Assembly (NCBI GenBank): GCA_039545275.1
Contig: BCHS01000002.1
Location: 682,001 to 746,000 of the forward strand
DNA from: Pseudomicrostroma phylloplanum
Taxonomy: Eukaryota; Basidiomycota; Exobasidiomycetes; Microstromatales
Direction of reading: 5' to 3'
Length of the DNA: 64,000 nucleotides
The stretch's first letter is position 1. Every line of letters begins with the position of its first letter. Positions 1-10,550 of this stretch are shown here, in pieces. The notes beneath the pieces were generated by a model. That model searched no databases. It was given only the letters and a program-made list of their open reading frames with translations, and had not been told where the DNA came from. The position numbers and the translations under genes are program-made.

Positions 1-478
1 AGGCTGGGTCAGACTGGTGGACCAAGTACAGATACGAGAAGTTGAGGATGTCCTCCATTACATTCAGCGTAGATTGAGCCAGAGGGAAGCCTCGGTTGTC
101 GAGCCAGTACTTTGCAGAGTAGTTGAGGTCGACGAACTCGTACAGATCGTAGCCGGGCCAGAGCGCTGCCAGCACTCCGCCCTGAGATGTAAGCGACCAT
201 CTTCGCAGGAAGATGAAGCTGAAGTCCCAGATGACAATGATAGACGAGACTAGGAGCCAGAACTTGACGAACGCCGTCGGCTGATGGATGACCCCCCTTG
301 TCTTGCCTTCCATCGAGGGGATGAGCGTCATGCTGTCCTGTGTGGATGAGGTTGTTTCAGTGCCGGTGGTCTGCTTTGAAGAGCGGGAGCTTTTGGCCTT
401 GCTTGAGATGGATGGGATGCGAGCACCGCCAGTGGTGTGGGAAGGAGAAGAGGGCATCATGGGATCCACGTTGATCAT
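1..478 (-). CDS. Fungal multi-pass membrane protein, N-terminal part (cut by window edge)
   Basis: An open frame from the ATG at 478 runs off the left edge, giving 159 visible residues and no intron. Residues 1-65 are Ser/Thr-rich and probably disordered. A hydrophobic segment at about 70-91 (FVKFWLLVSS...) looks like a first membrane helix. After it comes a soluble stretch rich in Tyr, Asp and Trp (YDLYEFVDLNYSAKYWLDNR), and then the start of a second helix. I do not recognise the family with certainty. The pattern of a helix, an Asp/Tyr-rich loop and an AQ-x3-NVME-like helix recalls emopamil-binding (EXPERA-like) fungal membrane proteins, but that is inference. It is divergently placed from NOP2. 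Confidence 0.6.
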   Translation of the reverse strand, partial: MINVDPMMPSSPSHTTGGARIPSISSKAKSSRSSKQTTGTETTSSTQDSMTLIPSMEGKTRGVIHQPTAFVKFWLLVSSIIVIWDFSFIFLRRWSLTSQGGVLAALWPGYDLYEFVDLNYSAKYWLDNRGFPLAQSTLNVMEDILNFSYLYLVHQSDPA

Positions 479-2080
479 TAGTCTATAGTCTTGGGAGCGC
501 GGCGGCTGTACAGTTCAGGGCAGAGAATGCTTTGCTGTTGCGGCGAGGACCGTCGGGGGAAAGGGCGGGCGGACGTTCAGGGCGGTGGTGAGGATTGATT
601 GGAGCGGCAAAGTCCGTACGTCGGACCGAGATGGGCGGAGAAGGAGGGCGAGGGCGAGCTTTTGGGCAAGGCTGATATTTGGTCAAGCAAGAGTTACGAG
701 GATGAAGTGATGGTTCTGGATGCAAAGGTTTAAGGGACAGACACCGGAGAGCAAGTAGTTGTACAGCCGTCGCCCATCCCGTCATGAAGGCATCGGCCGT
801 CGACAGTCAGCTCCTGCATCGTCATATCCACAGCGGGGTGGGCTTCTGTCTGGCTCCTGTCCTCCGCATTTCCTTTCAGGCGGCAACTTTTGTTTCCGCG
901 TCATTAGGGGAATAGGCACTCGCCCCACGACGACGCGCCTCTGTCAATTCCGTCATGCACAGAGGAGGTCCGCCGGGGGTCCGCCCTTTCCGCTCGGAAG
1001 GCACGCCGCCCGCCGGCACGTTGAGCATGCAATCTTGGCCGCTTAGGTCCACACATGCCTCCTGCCTTCTATTGGCAGCTGCCTTCTTCCGCCAAGGAAC
1101 CCTGCCTGATTCCCCCCGTGGAATCTACAAACGCCGGCAACTGCAGACACACATTGAGCCCGTGGAGATGGAGCGGTCACGGTGTTTTAGAAGACCACCT
1201 GCCTCGCCCGTGCATACGGATGTGTTATGGTTTCGATTGAGGAACGCGGGCCAGAGAAGCGCTTGGGGACGGGCAGCACTTTCAGAAAGGAGAGACAAAG
1301 TGATCCTTGCAACAAGTATCCCGCTCTGGCTTCTTTGCTCCTTGCACAGCATACACCAGACTGGGTGTGCGGGATATGACCGTCCAAGTCTTCGTCGCGC
1401 TGTTGTGCCCTCGCTGAACAGCCTAAGGTCGCTAGGCCCGACACCAGTGGACAAGTGGCCTGCACTCGGGTCGGCCTCGGAGCTGTCCAGATACAGGCAG
1501 TCTTCAGACTCCTGTAGCTGATCACACACGCCTGAGTCTGACCCGGCGACACTCCCTGCGACATGTACACATCCGCACTTTTGAGAGCATCACGCTTCGA
1601 GTGTTGACCAACGATGGCGCAGGAGTGATGGCGACGTTGCAACGCCTAGCAGGACGCGTTGACGTACACCTGCTGATGAGAGTTTCGGTCGGCGTCGCTA
1701 CACGGGGCGGCTAGCATGTTCAGCGTTGGACACCCCGAAGAGATAGAGTCTGAGAACGAGGTATCCGCTCATCGACTGGCGTATATCTCCCGAATTCATA
1801 GAGCCAGCTCCGCATCCGTACACCCATCCCGATCGTAGTCCCTACGCACCGTCTGTGACCCTCACCACCGTCGAACGACGTAAAGGGCGACGATGCCAGA
1901 GCAGTGCGGAACGGAAGCAACGAGGCCCCACCCCCGCTTCCGTCTGGACGCGCACCAGGCGACAGAAGATCCGAGGCAAAATTTTGGGCGGCTTCCTTCC
2001 ACTGGCTCGGCGGCGCATGGGAGCTCAAGCTCTCGATCCATACCCTATCACTACCACTCCATCTTCACCGTAGCTACACC
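479..2080. other. Gene-free stretch between divergent genes
   Basis: These 1.6 kb separate the divergent starts of the edge membrane protein and NOP2, so both promoters must lie here. Open frames such as 955-1521 (+) have Arg/Ser/Pro-rich composition typical of chance ORFs. I see no tRNA, repeat array or transposon remnant. Confidence 0.5.
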
Positions 2081-4459
2081 ATGGGACGTCGAGCAAAGAA
2101 CAAGCAGGGCCCCCCTGCGCCCCTTCCGCCTGTGAAGGCCGCAAAGCCAGCAGCGGGACCCTCCTCAGCAGTGGCCAAAGGAAAGCGGAAAGCAGATGAT
2201 GCTGCTGCCCCTGTCGCAGCCACGAAGCGCTCGGCAACTGCATCTCCCGCCGCTGTCAAGAAGGTCAAGACCTCGTCTTTGGACGCAAAAGCTCCTTTGT
2301 CTGCAACAAAGAGCTCCAAGAAGTCCGCTGCCGGCACGAGCCAGCCGCTGAGCAAGAAGCCGAAGTCGAAGAGCGAGGCCGAGAGGAGGTAAGTTGCAAA
2401 AAAGTCTCTCTCTTGGCGATCGAAAGCATGCTGCCGGCAGATACTGATCCTCAAGATTTTCTCTCCCAACCTCCGTTCTCACAGGTCGCTTTTTGCCGCT
2501 GAAGACCAAGACGACGATGCTAGCGACGGTTTCTCTGGCATCGAAGACATGAGCGATCTGGCAGAAGACGATGACCAGGAGCAATCAGATGACCAGATAG
2601 ACGGAATGTTATCTGGGGCTGATGACAGTGATGGCTTCGAGTACGAAGACCTAGACGAGGACTCGGACAACGAGATGGGAGACCCCAACGACCGAGAGGC
2701 CAGCGAAGATGGGGAGGAAGGAGATGAGACGAATTTGACAGATGGGACGGACGACGAGTCTGGGGGAGAGCAGCTGCAGCAGCAGGACCCGCTGAAGGCG
2801 CTAGGCATTCCCACTGATGGTACCAAGCTGTCAGAGAGGCAGAAGAAGAAGGCACTAGCGGAAGCAGAAAGGCTGGAGCTCCTTCTCAAAAGCCAAGGCT
2901 ACTCCCTAGAGTCTGACGAGGAAGGCGAAGGCCAGGGTAGCAACGGTGAGGACGAAGAAGGCGACCTCGAAGAGTTGCCCGAGGACGGTCTGGACGGCGA
3001 ATCTATTGACGAGGAAGACCTCAACGATTCAGAGCTGGCGTTTCTGGAAGGTGCGGACGTAAACGATGCAGACAGCGATGACGACAGTGAAGGCTCGCTC
3101 GAGGGAGATGCCACCGAAGGCGGCGACTTTATGCTGCCAACAGTAGAGGAGGCCGAGAAGGAAAAGGTTCTCGGTGCAGACCTGCAAGTCGTTCAAATGC
3201 GAATTCAGGAGGTCGTCAACATTCTAGGCAACTTCAAGAAGTTGGCGCGCGATGGTCGCTCTCGATCAGAGTACATCGAGCAGCTCTTGGAGGATATCTG
3301 CAGCTACTATGGCTACAACCGCTACCTCGCCGAGAAGCTCTTCAATCTGTTCTCGCCAGCCGAGGCGATCGAATTCTTCGAAGCAAACGAGACCCCCAGG
3401 CCCGTGGTGATCCGTACCAACACACTTCGCACTAGGAGGCGTGATCTGGCACAGGCTCTGATCAACCGAGGAGTCAACCTCGAGCCCGCTGGCAAATGGA
3501 CCAAAGTTGGTCTTCAAGTATTCGAGTCATCTGTTCCCATTGGAGCTACGCCAGAGTATCTAGCCGGCCATTACATGCTGCAAGCTGCCTCGTCCTTCCT
3601 ACCATGCATTGCTCTCGCTCCTCAGCCTGGTGAGCGAGTGCTCGACATGGCTTCTGCCCCCGGCGGTAAGTCGACGTATCTGTCGGCAATGATGCAGAAC
3701 ACTGGTGTCGTCTTCGCCAATGACTCGAACAAGGCCCGTATCAAGTCCCTTAGCGCGAACATTCATCGTCTCGGCTGCAAGAATGTAGTCGTGTGCAACT
3801 ACGATGGAAGGCAGTTCCCTAAGGTGTTGGGAGGTTTCGATAGGGTCTTGCTCGATTCTCCTTGCTCTGGTACCGGAGTCATCAGCAAGGACCCTAGCGT
3901 CAAGACGAACAAGAGCGAAAGGGACTTCCAGCTGCTAGCTCACTTGCAGAAGCAGTTGATCTTGTGCGCTATCGATAGCGTCAACCCCAAGTCAGCTACT
4001 GGAGGGTACGTCGTATACAGCACCTGCTCTGTGGCTGTGGAGGAGGACGAGATGGTCGTCGACTACGCTCTCAAGAAGCGTCCGAATGTCAGGCTGGTCC
4101 CGACCGGTATCGACTTTGGGCGGGAGGGATTCAAGAGCTACCGTGAGCGCAAATTCGATTCCAAGATGCACCTGTGCAAGAGGGTCTTCCCCCATGCCCA
4201 CAACGTCGATGGCTTCTTCCTGGCCAGGCTGAAGGTCGAGCCCAGAAGGAAGCAGGAAGCGGGCGCAGAATCGTCGAAGGCCGATGGTGGCGTGGAGGCA
4301 GACGGCATCGAGGATGACGAGGCTGGCCAGGCTGGAGCAGAGCTCGGGTTCAACAATGAGGAGGACGAAGCTTTGATCAAGGCCGCCCAAGATCGTGTCA
4401 AGAAGGGCAGCAAGGGCGCCAAAGGGGGTCGAAAGCCAAGCGGCAGTGCCAGGGCATAA
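2081..4459 (+). CDS. NOP2: 25S rRNA (cytosine-C5) methyltransferase Nop2
   Basis: Exons 2081-2388 and 2485-4459 give 760 aa. Nop2 is a nucleolar S-adenosylmethionine-dependent enzyme that methylates a cytosine of large-subunit rRNA and is needed for 60S assembly. The first ~300 residues are a Lys/Ala-rich and then very acidic tail, usual for this protein. The Rossmann methyltransferase domain follows, with the SAM-binding motif LDMASAPGGKST. Both RNA methyltransferase cysteines are present: the PCS motif (about Cys563) and the TCS motif (about Cys617). The start at 2081 (MGRRAKNK...) lies just upstream of the basic tail. The 96-nt intron has GTAAGT and ACAG borders and restores frame exactly. 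The C-terminus is acidic and then Lys/Gly-rich. Confidence 0.96.
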
Positions 4460-4567
4460 TGCTCGTACACCATATCTCGAGTCCAAGCCAGTCCGGCAAT
4501 GCAATGCCATCGCGTCCGAGCAGTCAGTTCGTTTCTCTGATCCTTGCATTGCATGTCTATCGTACAG

Positions 4568-4568
<1 letters not shown>

Positions 4569-4620
<52 letters not shown>
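4569..4620 (+). repeat. (TG)26 microsatellite
   Basis: An uninterrupted run of 26 TG dinucleotides lies between the stop of NOP2 and the stop of the convergent AP-3 sigma gene, so it probably sits in one or both 3' UTRs. It is likely to vary in length between strains. Confidence 0.98.
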
Positions 4621-4622
<2 letters not shown>

Positions 4623-4653
4623 GCGCCTCTTGTCCCCTATACGATATCTCTCC

Positions 4654-5516
4654 TCATCTCCTCCCTAGCCAGTCCCTCGCCCACCCTCCCAAAGTATCTG
4701 CTGCTGCACTTGCAGCGTTCAGCCCAACGTCAAACCCAGTGCCAGTAGGGCCATTGCCTCCGATGAGGCCTGGCGGTCTCGGCCCTGCCGCCGAAGCCTT
4801 GCGAGCTTTCGCCGTCGCTTGCGCTGTAGAGGCAGGGAGTGATGCAGTACAGACGTCGCGGTCAGCAGGAAAATACGAGCAGATCGCCTCACTTTCCTCA
4901 AGACTGTACTCACCTTGCTTGACTATCTCGCTGATATTCGTCTCGAGGACGAGCCCGCCCTGAATGACTTCCGCCAAGATCGCATTGACCTCTTCGTAGT
5001 GGAATATGAGATCAAGCTCGCAGACGTTGGGGAAGAAACGGTCCAGAGACTCGACAAAGACCTGTTCAGTGAACAATAAGTGTCAGCGGATGCTGAGCTT
5101 GTCTCGCTTGACAGTTCACTCCCTCACACCCTCACCCCCTCACTGACCTGTATGAGATCCAGAATACCCAATTCGCTCTCGCTCTGATCCACTACGAAGA
5201 CGAACCACAAAGTGGCATAGTGTCGGTAGATGACCCGCCTCTCCTGCCCACTAGAGATACTGCTGCTACCTTCTCCCTTCTCGCCCCGAGATCTGCTCTT
5301 GCTCTTCGTTGTATCGCTTGGCCGACCAGTCTGCAGCAGAGGGTCCAGCTCAGGAGCGTCTAAGAAGTTGCATACGTCTCCATCTGGCCGACTGGAGACC
5401 AGCTTGAAGATGGTCCGGATCAAGAGCTGCTGCTGCGCGGGTGGTATGGAATGATAGAATGTTGCTAGCCGGGGTTTGCCGTAGTTGTTGATGATCAGGA
5501 CCGACTCGACTGCCAT
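4654..5516 (-). CDS. APS3: AP-3 adaptor complex sigma subunit
   Basis: Exons in transcript order are 5516-5148, 5061-4914 and 4823-4654 (228 aa). The product is the small sigma chain of the AP-3 clathrin-adaptor-like complex, which sorts cargo from the Golgi to the vacuole. The start MAVESVLIINNYGKPRL matches the first strand of sigma adaptins. The family block RHYATLWFVFVVDQSESELGILDL follows, and then NVCELDLIFHYEEVNAIL after the first splice. It is longer than usual (about 160-190 aa) because of a Ser/Lys/Arg-rich insertion before RHYATL and a Gly/Ala-rich tail. An upstream in-frame ATG at 5528 would add four residues; I chose 5516 because the family begins right there. Intron 2 (4824-4913) is 90 nt and has no in-frame stop. 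The gene ends 194 bp from the NOP2 stop. Confidence 0.93.
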
Positions 5517-5709
5517 CGTTGAGATCATTCACAATCGTACCAAGGGGAGCAGTGAGTAGGAAGCAACGCCTCGACGGAAGTGAGGAAGCACAAACTCCGC
5601 GCAGTGCGACGACCATGGTTCCTACCACCAAACCATCCTTTCTATCCTTCCTTCCCTACGATCCTGTTCCCCGTTAGGCTGACCAACACCGGTCCCATTC
5701 TGGCTCGAC

Positions 5710-7686
5710 ATGCCGCCCAAGAGACCTCAGTCGAGCGTCTTTGGCGACGACGAGGATGTTAGCAGCCTCAGGCCAAAGCCGAGCGGGGCCTCGAACGCCC
5801 AGCAGAAGAGGCCCAGGATGACACCCGCCATGGTCGAGCAGTCACAACCGCCTTCCTCCTCCCTGCCATCTGCTGGACGGCCGACAACCCCAGCGGCACC
5901 AGCAAAGAGCGCCATCGAAGCCCAGTTGGCGGCTGCTCGCGCCAGAGTAGAAGCGCAGGTAGCAGCTCTCAGGAACGGCCAGCAGCAGCGAGCATCGCCC
6001 TCTACGATCCCTGCCCGACCGCCAGCTGCTTCCGTGAGCTCAGCTGCTGTTCCAGCGAAGCAGCCTCCGTCTGGTGGTCTTGCAATCGATATCAATGACA
6101 TCAAGAGGAGGGTAGAGGAGGCGAAGAGGAGGGCTCAAGAGCAGCGGGCCGGAGCTGCCCCGCCTGCTCCTACCGCCGCACCTGCCGCACCTGAGGCCAA
6201 ACCTACTGGCATTCATCCTCTACTGATGCAGAATGGATCTTCGGCTATCAGCGCCGCTCGGGCGTCGCCGGGATTGTCATCAGCTAGAGGTGGATATACC
6301 CATCGCTTTGGCGGTAGAGGAGCGCCGCCCGCCCCCGAGAAGCTCAACCCCTACCTGACCGCCCCTGTTGAGGACGAAGCTGGTCCTTCAGCACCACCTG
6401 CAGCGAAGGGAAGATCCATGCATAGGGGACTGCAGTTCAATCGCCCAGGCCGGCACATCCAAGCAGCCGAGGCTCAACGTAATGAGGCTCAGCTCGAAGC
6501 CCTGAAGCAGAGCATCCAGGAGAGAGCAAGGAGGGCAGGGATGGAAGAGGAGCTGACGGGAGAGGAGAGAAAGATCAGGAGGCAACCTCCTCCCGATGTC
6601 GAGTGGTGGGATGCGCCCCTTCTGCCCGGAGGCAGCTATGACTGCGTACCTGTCTATCCTCCTACCGATGAGATTCTCACACAGGCCGCTGGTGAGACTG
6701 CCAAAGGGAAGGCCAAAGCGGAGGGCTCAGACGGGGAGGACACGTCGATGTCAAGTGGTCTGCCTCTCATCCTCGCTGCGGGGACGCCCATCGACCACTA
6801 CGTCCAACATCCCATTCCGATCCCTGCACCCTCGGACAAGTTCAAGGCCGAGCCGAAGGGTGTGATGTTGACCAAGAAGGAGATGAAGAAGATGCGTCGT
6901 CAGCGTCGAGCTGCCGAGCAGCAGGACAAGCAGGACCGAATCAAGATGGGTCTGCAGGCTCCCGATGCACCCAAGGTCAAGCTATCCAATCTCATGCGAG
7001 TGCTGACTTCAGAGGCCGTCGCAGATCCTACCAAGGTCGAAGCGCGGGTCAGGAGAGAGGTTGCAGCGAGGAGGGAGCAGCACGAGCGCACCAATGCAGA
7101 GAGGGCTCTCACGGATGAGCAGAGGCTGGAGAAGCTCAACAACAAGATGGAGAAGGACGAGGCCAAGGGTGTCTATGTCAACGTGTACAAGATCAAGCAT
7201 TTGGTATCTGGCTCCCACAAGTTCAAAGTTCGGAAGAATGCTCAGCAAAATGGCCTCACAGGACTCTGTCTCTTCAATCCTGCCTTTGCACTTGTTGTGG
7301 TCGAAGGCGCCTCAAAGGGCATCAAGGCGTACAGGCGTTTAATGACCACCCGTATCGATTGGACGGACCCGGGCCGAGCTAGAGGGGCCTCCGCCGGAGC
7401 CGGGAGTGACGACGAGCGCCCGGCGCCCTTCCTGGGGGCGATGGGCGACGAGCCTCCGAACAAGCAGGCAAGCGAGGAGGAGGAGAAGATGCTCAGGGAG
7501 ATGGACTGGACGAAGAACACCTGCGAGTTGATCTTCGAAGGACCAGAGAGGGAGCGACAGGTCCCTGGAGGATTCAAGGCGAGGAACGCTCCTACGGATC
7601 TAGATGCGAGGGAGATCCTGGGACGTCAATGGGCTGGCTTCTGGGATCTGGCGAAGAGGAATCAGGCGGCTAGTGAAGAGGTGTAG
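5710..7686 (+). CDS. PRP3: U4/U6 snRNP splicing factor Prp3
   Basis: A single exon of 658 aa. Prp3 binds the U4/U6 di-snRNA and is needed to form the U4/U6.U5 tri-snRNP. The first ~230 residues are Pro/Ala/Gln-rich. The PRP3 domain lies roughly at 270-500, with the family stretch LSNLMRVLTSEAVADPTKVE followed by a long charged helix. The C-terminal DUF1115-type fold holds the blocks NGLTGLCLFNP and LVVVEGASKGIKAY and the conserved R-x-DWT. The ATG follows a pyrimidine-rich leader and is the first in frame. The gene converges on PAM16 with 110 bp between stops. Confidence 0.95.
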   Translation: MPPKRPQSSVFGDDEDVSSLRPKPSGASNAQQKRPRMTPAMVEQSQPPSSSLPSAGRPTTPAAPAKSAIEAQLAAARARVEAQVAALRNGQQQRASPSTIPARPPAASVSSAAVPAKQPPSGGLAIDINDIKRRVEEAKRRAQEQRAGAAPPAPTAAPAAPEAKPTGIHPLLMQNGSSAISAARASPGLSSARGGYTHRFGGRGAPPAPEKLNPYLTAPVEDEAGPSAPPAAKGRSMHRGLQFNRPGRHIQAAEAQRNEAQLEALKQSIQERARRAGMEEELTGEERKIRRQPPPDVEWWDAPLLPGGSYDCVPVYPPTDEILTQAAGETAKGKAKAEGSDGEDTSMSSGLPLILAAGTPIDHYVQHPIPIPAPSDKFKAEPKGVMLTKKEMKKMRRQRRAAEQQDKQDRIKMGLQAPDAPKVKLSNLMRVLTSEAVADPTKVEARVRREVAARREQHERTNAERALTDEQRLEKLNNKMEKDEAKGVYVNVYKIKHLVSGSHKFKVRKNAQQNGLTGLCLFNPAFALVVVEGASKGIKAYRRLMTTRIDWTDPGRARGASAGAGSDDERPAPFLGAMGDEPPNKQASEEEEKMLREMDWTKNTCELIFEGPERERQVPGGFKARNAPTDLDAREILGRQWAGFWDLAKRNQAASEEV

Positions 7687-7796
7687 AGAGTGATGATGTG
7701 CTCACATTGCCAGAGTAGCAATACAACACGGGCGGTATGTTAGCCGTGGCGAGTGCCGCCGACAAGTCAGAATGTGTGCGAAAGAAAGCTTGCTCC

Positions 7797-8587
7797 CTAT
7801 TGCGCAGGCGGCGGCGGTGGAGGTGGTGTTTGGCTCTGATCCGCTCCTGCGTCTGGCTTCGCAGCTTCCTTGACCGCTTGCAGCTGCTCCTCCCACTCGG
7901 CCTCGATCCTCTGTCTTGCCCTGACCACCTTTGACTGCATGTAGAACGACCCTGATCCACCTCCCTTCTGACCTTTTGGAGCCGGCGGAGCGTTCACGGC
8001 GAAGAGGTGTTCGTATGACTGTGGATGAAAGCGGTGTTACCAACGTGTTAGTGATACGACCCCTCGACGCGGCTGCTTCTGCCGTGCCGTGGACCTCGCC
8101 GAACTCACCTTTGTTAGCCTCTCCTTGGCCTCCTCAACAACCTCCCCTTCTTGCGCCTTGAGATTCAAGATCATCCTCGCCTCCTCGACTGTCATCCTAT
8201 GTGTCCGTGTCAGCTGATCTCCCTTCGAGTTACCAGTTGCGCTATTTGCGCCCCCCGCTGCTCCGCCGGCCGCTGATGCTTCTGCTGGTACTGTCCTAGC
8301 ATCTATTGAGCGGACGGGAAGGCAATCCGCAGGGAAAGTTAGAACGGAGAAGCGGGGAATGACGATGGCTGGAGAGCAAAGAACTCACTTCGCCATGCTT
8401 GTCTACCGGCTTCCGCAAATGCCTTTCCCACAATCTGCGTCCCCTGAAACACCACACGGGCAAGTAATTGTGGCAAAGACTGGTATAGCAAAGTTATCAG
8501 AGAGACGATGCAGGCGCCGGAAGTGAATCAAAGGTCAGTGGGCGAGCAGCAGAAGTTACGAGTGCCTTGATCGACTACACTCACCAT
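7797..8587 (-). CDS. PAM16: Mitochondrial import motor subunit Pam16 (Tim16)
   Basis: Exons are 8587-8585, 8479-8389, 8290-8109 and 8018-7797 (165 aa). Pam16 is the degenerate J-like protein of the TIM23 import motor; it pairs with Pam18 and restrains its stimulation of mtHsp70. Exon 2 encodes the N-terminal segment LPQLLARVVFQGTQIVGKAF. Exon 3 carries the J-like helix (MTVEEARMILNL) without an HPD motif, as expected. The last exon holds YEHLFAVNAP and the conserved SFYMQSKVVRARQRIEAE, and ends in a poly-Pro tail. Exon 1 is only the ATG, followed directly by GTGAGT. No other ATG lies in frame ahead of exon 2. Exon 3 has tandem acceptors six and nine bases apart, all in frame. Confidence 0.88.
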
Positions 8588-9094
8588 GACTTGGATCTGC
8601 CTTCAGACTACGTAGAGACAAGATTGTCCGACCAGATGAGAGCGAGGGCAGGGCGGGTCTCTATAGTCTGCGACGTCGGCGCTAGCTTTCACTTCCTGTC
8701 AAGCTGTCGGCGCAGAAGGTGGTGATAGTATGCGGCAGTGAGCGTATGTCGGCGGGAAGAAGCTCATCGTCGCTGCATTTTTCCGCTTCGCGGTCTCCTT
8801 CCGTTCCTGCAGGCCACGGCTCCGCTCAGGCGTGGCCTTGGCGGATACGGGTGGAGGCCTCACGTTCGGGCCGAAGCCAGGGACGACCAAATGTTGGCGG
8901 CGGACTGAGCGGTTGATTGATTGCACTGCCTCTCTCAATGATCACGTCGACGAAATCACCTTCATCTCTATAGATCACTCACGCCTATTTAGCATACTTT
9001 CAGACCTCAGAGAAGGAACATCTGAAGTGTCGTCAGCTGCTCAAGCCTCACTTAGCATCTCCACTTGGCTGCCGACAAGGCACTCAACAGCGGT
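8588..9094. other. Divergent promoter region, PAM16 / Sec14-like gene
   Basis: This 0.5 kb stretch separates two divergent starts and should contain both promoters and 5' UTRs. I see no coding potential or repeats here. Confidence 0.5.
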
Positions 9095-10550
9095 ATGCCT
9101 GCCACCCCAGGTAAAGGCGGCAGCGGCTCCGCCTTCAGCTCCCTCGACAGCCCCTCTACGCCTGGCACTCCGCAACGCTTCCCAACATCGGCTTCCTCTA
9201 CCTCTGGCTTTGGCGCCGACTCGCCTCGAGAGCAGAGCCCAGAGTTGAAGCGACCAGGTGCCTTAAAGCAGAGGCCCAGCGGGGCACTGCTGGGGTTCCG
9301 CTCCAGGACGACAAGTCAAACTAGCATCAAGAGTACCAAGAGCGCAAAAGCCGCAAAGGAAGGAGACAGTACCGAAACCACTGGATCGGGGCTTGCTACC
9401 AAGGAACAGGATGCCGAAGAGCTGCCAACCGAACTCACCGGAGAGGATTGGGTGAGTAACACCCGCTTGACCCCGGACGATAGCCACTCAGACAAGTGTT
9501 CATAACAGATCGCGACACGCTAACACGTCTGCGGTCTGTCTGACTCCCGACAGAAACCACGCCCAGGCCATCCGGGCAATCTATCTACAGAGCAGGCTGC
9601 AGCACTTCTTTCGCTTACTGGGATACTGTCTTCCGATGGTACCCTCCCTTCGGAACATGCCTTCAAGCCAGAGGATCTTGAGATTCACCTCTGCAGGTTC
9701 CTCAGAGCTAGGCAGTGGAACGTGGAACAGGCGAGAGTGATGTGGAACAATAGCATCAAGTGGAAGCAGAGTGTCAATCTGGACGAGTTGATGGCCAATT
9801 TCGAATTCGAGGAGAGGGACAAGGTTGCGAAGGCTGGGTGGCAGATGTGTGAGTACGGGGCTGTATGCTTGCGCCCATCTGACACGTAGGAGAGTCATTC
9901 ACTGACTCATGCTTCACTGTATGCTTGACACATGTGCAGACTTTCACAAGACAGACAAGCTAGGCCGACCCATCTTTGTTCAAGACCTTGCAAACCTGGA
10001 CGCGAATGTCGTTTGGACCGTGACCACACCGGATCGTATCGTTCGCAACTTTGCGGTAACCCTGGAGAATGCAGTGCGACACCGCTACGCAGCTTGCACA
10101 AAGGCATCCGTGGCCCGCTCTTCTACTGGTCAGGGTCGCTTGATAGAGGACAATCTGATGATCTTGGACGTTTCTGGCTTAGGACTGTCAACATTCTGGA
10201 CCTTCAAGCCTAAACTTCAGGAGCTGCTCTCAATTCTAGACACAAATTTCCCAGAGCTCTCAGGAAGAGTTCAAATTATCAATGCCCCTTGGCTGTTTTC
10301 GACGATCTGGTCATACCTTCGGGGCTGGCTCCCTCCGGGGACCGTGGAGAAGATTGACATCCAAGGGACGGACTTCAAGCCTACTCTGCTCAAATTCGCC
10401 GACGAGAAAAACCTGCCCAAGAAGCTTGGTGGTACTTGCCAGTGTCCGGGGGGATGTGAGCGCAGTGACGAAGGGCCATGGAAAGAGGCAGTGCAAGAGG
10501 CCAAGAGGGCGGCAAAGGCGAGGCTCAACGAAGGTCAACCCACCACTTAA
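9095..10550 (+). CDS. Sec14-like CRAL-TRIO phospholipid transfer protein
   Basis: Exons 9095-9451, 9554-9848 and 9940-10550 give 420 aa. It is a lipid-binding protein of the Sec14 superfamily, likely to exchange phosphatidylinositol or another lipid between membranes. Residues 1-119 are Ser/Thr-rich and disordered. The CRAL-TRIO N-terminal helices follow (LEIHLCRFLRARQWNVEQAR, about 145-215). The lipid-binding domain then runs to about residue 390, with GRPIFVQDL, LMILDVSGLGLSTFW and the gate region with INAPWLFSTIWSYLRGWL. The C-terminus is Cys/Gly-rich (GGTCQCPGGCER), resembling yeast Sfh proteins. The ATG at 9095 is the first in frame. Both splice sites are canonical and rebuild conserved residues (M-Y at the second junction). 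The exact paralogue is not resolved. Confidence 0.9.

Noticed and set aside
955..1521. 188-codon plus-strand frame upstream of NOP2
   Set aside because: Arg/Ser/Pro-rich composition, no motif, and several overlapping frames of equal length; treated as intergenic.
9065..9094. Upstream TTG start for the Sec14-like protein
   Set aside because: It is not an ATG and adds ten residues without conservation; the ATG at 9095 is preferred.
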